Shown here: positions 8,577 to 12,382 of the stretch, in pieces | Layout of the letters: every line of letters starts with the position of its first letter | How positions within the stretch are numbered: the stretch's first letter is position 1 | Origin: Zetaproteobacteria bacterium | Lineage (GTDB): Bacteria; Pseudomonadota; Zetaproteobacteria; Mariprofundales; Mariprofundaceae | NCBI GenBank assembly: GCA_021545625.1 | Contig: JAJRVH010000075.1 | Span: 1 to 12,382 of the forward strand | Length of the DNA stretch: 12,382 nt | Direction: 5' to 3' | Notes under the pieces: model-generated | Told to the model about the DNA's origin: nothing | Database searches by the model: none | What the model saw: only the letters and a program-made list of their open reading frames with translations | Position numbers and translations under genes: made by a program

Positions 8577-8836
8577 GGATGTACCACCTGCAAGGGGCGC
8601 GGCGGGGCCATGTGCAGGCGTCGCTGGGCGATTTCACGCAGCCGCTCCGGCCGGGTCAGGCTTGCGACCTCCAGATTCAGCTTGCTGACTTCCAGCGCCA
8701 GCGCCTGTTTTTCCGCATTCAGGCGCTGGGTTTGCTGGGAGAGTTCATAACGAACATGCGACAGCCATACCTGTGCCGCCGCGAAACCTCCCAGCAACAG
8801 GGGAACGAACAGCCATGTTGTGAGCGGCCAGCGCAT
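8573..8836 (-). CDS. ftsL: FtsL, bitopic divisome protein
   Basis: FtsL is a small inner-membrane protein that, with FtsB and FtsQ, recruits and activates FtsW-FtsI at the septum. The product has 87 residues: a very short cytoplasmic start, one hydrophobic segment (about 5-24), then a heptad-like coiled-coil stretch (about 30-60) rich in Leu, Gln and Glu, and a short proline-containing tail ending in VVHP. Sequence conservation in this family is low, so the call rests on size, topology and the position between rsmH and ftsI. The ATG at 8836 shares one base with the rsmH stop (TGATG) and has GGAGG six bases upstream. The adjacent in-frame GTG at 8839 would sit only three bases from that site and is less likely. 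Confidence 0.93.
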   Translation of the reverse strand: MRWPLTTWLFVPLLLGGFAAAQVWLSHVRYELSQQTQRLNAEKQALALEVSKLNLEVASLTRPERLREIAQRRLHMAPPRPLQVVHP

Positions 8837-9798
8837 CACGATCCATCCTCCCCGCCGGCAGGCAGTCGTTCCGCGACGCGCAGACGCGACGAGCGACTGC
8901 GCGGGTTGGCGGAGATTTCATTCTCGTCCGGACGTAATGGTTTCTTGCGCACCCAGTTCATGGTCGGCGTTTTGCCGCACACGCAAACCGGCATCTGGGG
9001 GGGGCAGGTGCAGAGGCGCACCTCGGCCTCGATCAGATCGCGGATGCGGCGGTCTTCTCCGGAGTGAAAGGAGATCACCGCCAGCCGGCCGCCGGGAAGC
9101 AGGCGCTGCATGGCTGCGCGCACACCCATTTCGATCTGGTCGATTTCGCTGTTGACCCACATGCGCAGGGCCTGGAATGTGCGCGTGGCCGGATGAATGC
9201 CGCCATGCCTTGCCTGTCTGGGCACGGCGTGAAAACAGACGTTTTCCAGATCCCTTGTCGTATGCAGCCTGTCTTCGCGTCGGGCCTGGAGGATGGCGCG
9301 GGCGATACGGCGCGAGTAGCGCTCGTCGCCGTATTCAAAAATGATGTCAGCCAGCTCCCTTTCCGAGACCTGCGCCAGCATGCGCTCCAGCGGCAGGCCG
9401 CTTTCCGGATCCATGCGCATGTCGAGCGGACCGTCTTTCTGGAACGAAAAACCGCGCGAAGCATCGTCCACCTGCGGAGAGGACACGCCGAGATCGAAGC
9501 CGATGCCATTCACCAGCGTCCACCCCATGCGATCGAAGGCCTCGTCCAGATGGCCGAAATCGCAGCGCAGGACGGTGAAGCGTTCGTCCTCCGCTTCCAG
9601 CCTCCTGCCTTCGGCGATGGCCTGCGGGTCGCGATCGAGCGCCAGCAATCGCCCTCGGGGAGACAGGCGTTTGAGCAGGGCGCGACTGTGTCCACCGCGG
9701 CCGAAGGTGCAGTCGACATAGAGGCCGTCCGGATCGACGAGCAGCGCATCCGCGAATGCGTCGCGGAGAACGGGAATGTGTTCGGGGTAGATATCCAC
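8836..9798 (-). CDS. rsmH: RsmH (MraW), 16S rRNA m4C1402 methyltransferase
   Basis: RsmH methylates N4 of C1402 in the decoding centre of 16S rRNA using S-adenosylmethionine. With a GTG start at 9798 the product has 320 residues (E. coli 313). Motifs are EHIPVL (6-11), the SAM loop DCTFGRGGHS (29-38), ALDRDPQAI (53-61), DLGVSSPQVDDASRGFSF (102-119) and DGPLDMRMDP (122-131), followed by HPATRTFQALRMWVNSE, GGRLAVISFHSGEDR and the terminal NPRSRSSRLRVAER. An out-of-frame ATG two bases upstream (9800) shares its A with the mraZ stop and would give an unrelated peptide. GTG is the only start near the conserved EHIPVL, and GGGG lies seven bases before it. A cysteine-rich insert CTCPPQMPVCVCG lies in the C-terminal third. 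The frame is open further upstream, but inside mraZ and without homology. Confidence 0.96.
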   Translation of the reverse strand: MDIYPEHIPVLRDAFADALLVDPDGLYVDCTFGRGGHSRALLKRLSPRGRLLALDRDPQAIAEGRRLEAEDERFTVLRCDFGHLDEAFDRMGWTLVNGIGFDLGVSSPQVDDASRGFSFQKDGPLDMRMDPESGLPLERMLAQVSERELADIIFEYGDERYSRRIARAILQARREDRLHTTRDLENVCFHAVPRQARHGGIHPATRTFQALRMWVNSEIDQIEMGVRAAMQRLLPGGRLAVISFHSGEDRRIRDLIEAEVRLCTCPPQMPVCVCGKTPTMNWVRKKPLRPDENEISANPRSRSSRLRVAERLPAGGEDGS

Positions 9799-9812
9799 AT
9801 CACAGCCCCAGC
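9790..9812 (-). promoter_or_regulatory. GTG start region of rsmH with GGGG ribosome site
   Basis: The mraZ stop TGA (9802-9800) is followed after one base by GTG at 9798. A purine run GGGG (9809-9806) sits seven bases before the GTG. The overlapping ATG at 9800 is in the wrong frame. This geometry suggests reinitiation by ribosomes finishing mraZ. Confidence 0.6.
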
Positions 9813-10231
9813 TCGAAATCCCGGGCCAGCGCCAGGTCGGCTTCGAGTTGCCTGTCCCAGCTTGCCCTGTCCCAGATTTCGAAGGTTTCACCGGCACCGG
9901 CAAAGTGAATGACCCGCTCCATGTTGGCATATTCGCGCATCGCCGGCGCGATCAGTACGCGCCCCTGTCTGTCCGGCGTGTATTCCTGCGCGGATCCCAG
10001 CACGATGCGTTTGAAGGCCCGCAGCTGCGGGCTGGGCGGAGTGGCGGCGATGCGCGACTGCAGGCGTTTCCATTCCCGCATCGGATAGGCCACAAGATGG
10101 CGGGTGTGCGGAGAACGGGTAATGACGATGCGCTCATCCGCATGATGGGACTTCAGCGTGTCGCGGAAGACGGCGGGAATGCTGACGCGCCCCTTGTCAT
10201 CCATGTTGTTGCTGAACTCACCCTGAAACAT
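9800..10231 (-). CDS. mraZ: MraZ, DNA-binding regulator of the dcw cluster
   Basis: MraZ is an oligomeric AbrB/SpoVT-like DNA-binding protein; in E. coli it represses its own operon by binding TGGGN direct repeats in the promoter. The product has 143 residues (E. coli 152) and the two tandem half-domains with their signatures: DDKGRVSIP (11-19) and DRQGRVLIAPAMREY (87-101). The start MFQGEF is the usual family N-terminus. ATG at 10231 has GGAGG twelve bases upstream and GGGA six bases upstream. The frame stays open to about 10888, but that part is upstream control DNA and antisense to ycgN. It is the first gene of the operon, and TGGGN repeats lie 30-50 bases ahead of it, consistent with autoregulation. 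Confidence 0.97.
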   Translation of the reverse strand: MFQGEFSNNMDDKGRVSIPAVFRDTLKSHHADERIVITRSPHTRHLVAYPMREWKRLQSRIAATPPSPQLRAFKRIVLGSAQEYTPDRQGRVLIAPAMREYANMERVIHFAGAGETFEIWDRASWDRQLEADLALARDFELGL

Positions 10232-10260
10232 CCGGCGTCCCGTCCTCCCGCGATCGGAAT

Positions 10261-10300
10261 TGCTTACCCACAATTCCCCACTAAATGCCAATATTGGCCA
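10261..10300 (-). promoter_or_regulatory. MraZ-box array: four 10-bp units beginning TGG
   Basis: Read on the minus strand from 10300, four successive 10-base units begin TGGCC, TGGCA, TGGGG and TGGGT, each followed by five bases. The two nearest mraZ fit the known MraZ target, TGGGN direct repeats separated by five bases. The outer two have C in place of the third G and may be degenerate subsites, or may only reflect the palindrome over the -10. The array runs from the -10 into the transcribed leader, a sensible place for a repressor. Binding is inferred, not shown. Confidence 0.65.
10287..10298. repeat. 12-bp palindrome over the mraZ -10
   Basis: GCCAATATTGGC is a perfect inverted repeat that contains the candidate -10 hexamer AATATT. 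Its centre lies about 22 bp, close to two helical turns, from the centre of the palindrome over the -35. It also shares bases with the two degenerate TGG units of the MraZ array. Confidence 0.45.
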
Positions 10301-10318
10301 CATATCGAGGGTTGTCAA
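10290..10318 (-). promoter_or_regulatory. Candidate sigma-70 promoter of the mraZ operon
   Basis: A perfect -35 hexamer TTGACA (10318-10313) is followed after 17 bases by AATATT (10295-10290), a 4-of-6 match to TATAAT. Transcription would start near 10283, leaving a leader of about 50 bases that contains the two best TGGGN repeats. It is the only good candidate seen for the ten-gene block. Confidence 0.55.
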
Positions 10319-10322
10319 CCCT
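10308..10322. repeat. 15-bp palindrome over the mraZ -35
   Basis: AGGGTTGTCAACCCT is a perfect inverted repeat with 7-bp arms around a central base at 10315. It covers the whole -35 hexamer of the candidate mraZ promoter, so a dimeric regulator bound here would compete with RNA polymerase. No regulator is identified. Confidence 0.5.
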
Positions 10323-10354
10323 GCTGGCTGGCGTAATGCGGCAATCGGGTCAAT

Positions 10355-10383
10355 CAGACACAGTGCAATTTTCGTTATATATG
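10355..10383 (+). promoter_or_regulatory. Weak candidate promoter for ycgN-ychJ
   Basis: In the AT-rich stretch, CAGACA (10355-10360) and TATATG (10378-10383) are separated by 17 bases. Each matches four of six consensus positions. This would place the start of transcription near 10390, about 90 bases before ycgN. No better plus-strand pair was seen. Confidence 0.22.
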
Positions 10384-10391
10384 TTCTGCTC

Positions 10392-10420
10392 TGGCAGGGG
10401 TGGGGGAAGGTGGGGATGGT
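10392..10420 (+). promoter_or_regulatory. Second TGGGG repeat set, facing ycgN
   Basis: On the plus strand, TGGGG at 10401 and TGGGG at 10411 are exactly 10 bp apart, the MraZ box spacing; a TGGCA at 10392 precedes them by nine bases. The set is oriented opposite to the array in front of mraZ and lies between the weak ycgN promoter and the ycgN start. It could be a second MraZ site or simply part of a G-rich tract. Confidence 0.35.
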
Positions 10421-10434
10421 TGTCAAATATATCA

Positions 10435-10451
10435 GCCGGCCTGTTGCCGGC
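10435..10451 (+). other. Small hairpin in the ycgN leader
   Basis: GCCGGC (10435-10440), five-base loop CTGTT, GCCGGC (10446-10451) form a perfect GC-rich stem ending 26 bases before the ycgN ATG. No run of T follows, so it does not look like an intrinsic terminator. It may be an mRNA leader structure or chance in GC-rich DNA. Confidence 0.3.
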
Positions 10452-10477
10452 GGGTAATCTGTGCTGGAATCCGCGAC

Positions 10478-10906
10478 ATGGATTTCTGGAACATGCCGCT
10501 GGATATGCTCAGCGAGGAGCAGTGGGAGGCCCTGTGTGATGGCTGCGGGCGCTGTTGCCTGCACCGCTTTGAGGATGAGGAAACCGGCGAGGTGCTTTAT
10601 ACCGATGTGGCGTGCCGGCTTTTCGACATGGATAGTTGTCGCTGCACCCGTTATGCCGAACGACGACGGCTGGTGCCGGAGTGCCTTTCCGTCCGTTTGC
10701 TGTCCGCGGATCAATATGCCTGGCTGCCGGTGACATGTGCCTACCGGTTGCGCCGAGAAGGCAAGGCGCTGCCTGCCTGGCATCCGCTGATATCGGGCGA
10801 TGCGGCTTCGGTGCGGGAGGCCGGCATCTCGGTGCGGGGGCGCTGCGTGCCGGAGTCGGAGGTGGCGGAGGAAGAATGGCCGGAGCATATCATTGCCCCC
10901 GATTGA
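10478..10906 (+). CDS. ycgN: YcgN-family (UPF0260) cysteine-cluster protein
   Basis: The 142-residue product matches E. coli YcgN along its length: FWNMPLDMLSEEQWEALCDG (3-22), the cluster CDGCGRCCLH (20-29), VACRLF (45-49), CRCTRY (54-59), WLPVTCAYR (82-90), ALPAWHPLISG (97-107) and a tail with ESEVAEEEWPEHI. The CxxCxxCC core with further Cys at 46, 54, 56, 69 and 87 belongs to a family thought to bind zinc or an iron-sulfur cluster. The cellular role is unknown. It has no signal peptide or membrane segment and should be cytoplasmic. ATG at 10478 matches the family start; the frame is open to 10400, but the added residues are unlike YcgN. The ribosome site is weak (TGGA, nine bases upstream). 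It is divergent from mraZ and probably co-transcribed with ychJ, whose start lies inside its last codons. Confidence 0.93.
   Translation: MDFWNMPLDMLSEEQWEALCDGCGRCCLHRFEDEETGEVLYTDVACRLFDMDSCRCTRYAERRRLVPECLSVRLLSADQYAWLPVTCAYRLRREGKALPAWHPLISGDAASVREAGISVRGRCVPESEVAEEEWPEHIIAPD
10882..10895 (+). promoter_or_regulatory. Ribosome site and TTG start of ychJ
   Basis: No ATG or GTG lies in the ychJ frame between the ycgN-overlapping region and its first conserved cysteine. A TTG at 10893-10895 has GGAG (10882-10885) seven bases upstream and sits eight codons before the CPCGSG motif, the spacing expected for a YchJ N-terminus. Confidence 0.6.
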
Positions 10907-11378
10907 TGCCGGCTTATGTCCGTGCGGCTCGGGGTATCCTCTGGCCTTGTGCTGCGGGCCCTTTCTGAATGGCCGACCGGCGCCGACGGCCGGGCAGCTG
11001 ATGCGTTCGCGCTATGTGGCGTTTGTCCTGCGGCGGCAGGATTATCTGTTGCGTACCTGGCATGCCGATCATCGGCCTTTACGGCTGGACTTTGACGTCG
11101 ATCGCTGGCTGGGGCTGGAGATTCTGCGCTGCGAAGGCGGCATGGAGCATGATGTGTCCGGACTGGTCGAGTTCCGGGCCGCCTTTGAGGCCGATGGCGA
11201 GTGCAGGGTGCTGCATGAGGTGAGCCGCTTCAAGTGTGTGGACGGTTGCTGGTTCTATGTTGATGGCGTTTGCCGCATGGAGCACCCGGGCCGCAATGCG
11301 CGCTGTCCCTGTGGCAGCGGCCGCAGGTTCAAGCGTTGTTGTTCGTCGATGAGGCGGACTGCTCCCCGCAATTCCTGA
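10893..11378 (+). CDS. ychJ: YchJ-family (UPF0225) protein with two SEC-C zinc motifs
   Basis: From the TTG start the product has 161 residues (E. coli YchJ 152). It has an N-terminal SEC-C-like motif (C9, C11, C20, C21), an NTF2-like middle region with LMRSRYVAFVLRRQDYLLRTWH (36-57) and WLGLEIL (72-78), the segment EVSRFKCVDGCWFYVDG (109-125), and a C-terminal SEC-C motif (C138, C140, C149, C150 in CPCGSGRRFKRCC). SEC-C motifs bind zinc and are also found at the end of SecA, where they contact SecB and ribosomes. The function of YchJ itself is not established. The first 14 bases overlap ycgN, indicating coupled translation. The last 50 bp overlap the convergent CDF gene. The frame is open back to 10800, but that arginine-rich stretch lies inside ycgN and is not YchJ-like. 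Confidence 0.9.
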   Translation: MPPIDAGLCPCGSGYPLALCCGPFLNGRPAPTAGQLMRSRYVAFVLRRQDYLLRTWHADHRPLRLDFDVDRWLGLEILRCEGGMEHDVSGLVEFRAAFEADGECRVLHEVSRFKCVDGCWFYVDGVCRMEHPGRNARCPCGSGRRFKRCCSSMRRTAPRNS

Positions 11379-12210
11379 GTTCCGGCTGCAGGGTGGCATG
11401 GGCAATGCCCTGGGCGGCCAGTCGCTGTTGCAGCCTGGTCAGCAACTCGGGCCAGTGCCGCATGTCGCATATCTCGACATGCGCGGACATGGCTGGCATG
11501 CCGCTGGGCAGCGTCCACAGGTGGATGTGGTGCAGGCCTTTCACATATTCGAGGTCGGCGCCGAGGGCATGGATGTCGGCGATGTTGATCGATTCGGGCG
11601 AGCCTTCCATCAGCAGCAGCGTTGTTTCGCGCAGCAGTTTCCAGCCACCCCATGCCAGAATGGCGGCGACGACGAAGGACAGGATGGGATCGATCGGATT
11701 CCAGCCGGTCAGCATGATGACCAGGCCGGCGCTCAGGGCGGCCAGCGATCCCAGCGCGTCGCCCAGAATGTGCCAGTAGGCGGCGCGGCTGTTCAGGTCG
11801 TGCTGGTGGCGGAGTATGAACATCGATATCAGGTTGATGATCAGGCCGGCCGCGCCAATGGTCAGCACGATGCTGCCGTTGACCTCGTGTGGTTCGCTCA
11901 GACGGCCGATCGCTTCCCATGATATCCAGCCGCACAGAAACCAGAGACCGAGTCCGTTGGCCTGGGCGGCCAGCACTCGTGCCCGTCCGTAGCCGTAGGA
12001 CATGCCAGCATGGGCCGGGCGGCTGGCGATACGTCCGGCCATGACGGCAAGGCTCAGGGCCGCGATGTCCGAAACCATGTGTCCGGCATCGGCCAGCAGG
12101 GCCAGCGAATCGGCTAGCCAGCCGCCTGCCAGTTCCACCAGCGCGAACAGCGAGGTCAGAATCAGGGCCCGGTTCAGTCCGTGGTGCGTGCCATCGCCGT
12201 GGTGGTGCAT
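11329..12210 (-). CDS. Cation diffusion facilitator, ZitB/CzcD-like zinc exporter
   Basis: CDF proteins export divalent metals, usually zinc, from the cytoplasm in exchange for protons. The 293-residue product has a His-rich N-terminus (MHHHGDGTHH), about six membrane segments (roughly 14-34, 40-60, 78-98, 113-134, 150-168, 175-192) and a cytoplasmic C-terminal domain (about 205-275) with HHIHLWTLPSG (227-237). The metal site pairs are HMVSD (H44, D48) in the second segment and HILGD (H147, D151) in the fifth; this HD-HD arrangement is typical of zinc transporters. ATG at 12210 follows the folE stop by six bases. Its ribosome site is weak, which suggests coupling to folE. The 3' end runs 50 bp into ychJ on the other strand. 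ZitB or CzcD cannot be separated by eye, so no symbol is given. Confidence 0.93.
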   Translation of the reverse strand: MHHHGDGTHHGLNRALILTSLFALVELAGGWLADSLALLADAGHMVSDIAALSLAVMAGRIASRPAHAGMSYGYGRARVLAAQANGLGLWFLCGWISWEAIGRLSEPHEVNGSIVLTIGAAGLIINLISMFILRHQHDLNSRAAYWHILGDALGSLAALSAGLVIMLTGWNPIDPILSFVVAAILAWGGWKLLRETTLLLMEGSPESINIADIHALGADLEYVKGLHHIHLWTLPSGMPAMSAHVEICDMRHWPELLTRLQQRLAAQGIAHATLQPELRNCGEQSASSTNNNA

Positions 12211-12216
12211 GGTGTT

Positions 12217-12382
12217 TCAGCTCAGTCCTTTCTCCATGCCGATCAGCTGGAACAGCTCAAGGCGGGACGAGGGGTTTTTCAGAAAGGCGCCGGTCAGTTT
12301 GGATGTGGTGGTCCATGAGTTGGGCTTGTGTACGCCGCGGTGGCACATGCAGAAATGCTGACACTGGATGATTACAGCGACC
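12217..12382 (-). CDS. folE: FolE, GTP cyclohydrolase I (C-terminal part, cut by window edge)
   Basis: GTP cyclohydrolase I makes dihydroneopterin triphosphate, the first step of folate (and pterin) synthesis, using a zinc ion. Only the last 54 residues are inside the window. They show VAVIIQCQHFCMCHRGV (1-17), where C11 aligns with the third zinc ligand (Cys181 in E. coli FolE) and CxxRGV is the family signature, then TTTSKLTGAF (24-33) and the closing helix SSRLELFQLIG. Two further cysteines (C7 and C13) are close to the zinc ligand; C7 is not usual at its position. The stop is six bases ahead of the CDF start, suggesting a folE-CDF transcript. The start and catalytic His lie beyond the right edge. 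Confidence 0.88.
   Translation of the reverse strand, partial: VAVIIQCQHFCMCHRGVHKPNSWTTTSKLTGAFLKNPSSRLELFQLIGMEKGLS

Noticed and set aside
9799..9930. 44-residue upstream extension of rsmH
   Set aside because: It lies within mraZ and resembles no RsmH N-terminus; homology begins at EHIPVL just after the GTG at 9798.
10435..10451. Hairpin upstream of ycgN as a rho-independent terminator
   Set aside because: The stem is only six base pairs and no T run follows on either side.
10232..10888. 219-codon upstream extension of the mraZ frame
   Set aside because: It crosses the promoter region and is antisense to ycgN; MFQGEF at 10231 is the standard MraZ start.
1..12382. tRNA, rRNA, CRISPR, insertion sequence, phage or defence system
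   Set aside because: No tRNA-like stems, regular spaced repeats, transposase motifs or defence domains were seen. The window is filled by housekeeping genes and four small accessory genes.

Overview
The window is one end of a division and cell wall (dcw) cluster from a GC-rich Gram-negative bacterium, followed by a short accessory stretch. The gene order mraZ-rsmH-ftsL-ftsI-murE-murF-mraY-murD-ftsW-murG, a MurE with the DNPR motif of meso-diaminopimelate-adding enzymes, and a YcgN/YchJ pair all point to a proteobacterium, most like the beta/gamma branch. I cannot name the genus. A PASTA-like tail on FtsI is unexpected for that branch and leaves the exact lineage open.

Region 1 (1-10231, all minus strand) holds ten genes, read from mraZ on the right to murG, which is cut by the left edge. 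Junctions are overlaps of 1 to 11 bases, or a 1-base gap at mraZ/rsmH. No internal terminator or obvious internal promoter was seen, so the block looks like one translationally coupled operon. MurE, MurF and MurD build the UDP-MurNAc-pentapeptide. MraY loads it on the lipid carrier and MurG adds GlcNAc to give lipid II. FtsW and FtsI polymerise and crosslink septal peptidoglycan, and FtsL tethers them in the divisome. RsmH methylates 16S rRNA, and MraZ is the operon's own regulator.

Region 2 (10232-10477) is the only real intergenic gap and is dense with signals. It has a consensus -35 with a fair -10 for mraZ, and a 10-bp-periodic TGG array on the minus strand whose two inner members fit the MraZ box TGGGN-5-TGGGN. 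Two perfect palindromes sit over the -35 and the -10. A second pair of TGGGG repeats lies on the plus strand, facing the divergent ycgN, and a small hairpin lies upstream of ycgN.

Region 3 (10478-11378, plus strand) holds ycgN and ychJ, two small cysteine-rich proteins. ychJ appears to start at a TTG inside the end of ycgN.

Region 4 (11329-12382, minus strand) holds a zinc-type CDF exporter gene directly downstream of folE, of which only the last 54 codons are present. The CDF gene runs convergently into ychJ and the two coding regions share 50 bp. No RNA gene, insertion sequence, CRISPR array or defence module was found. Nothing here looks like a wholly new system; the most unusual points are the control region and the PASTA-tailed FtsI.
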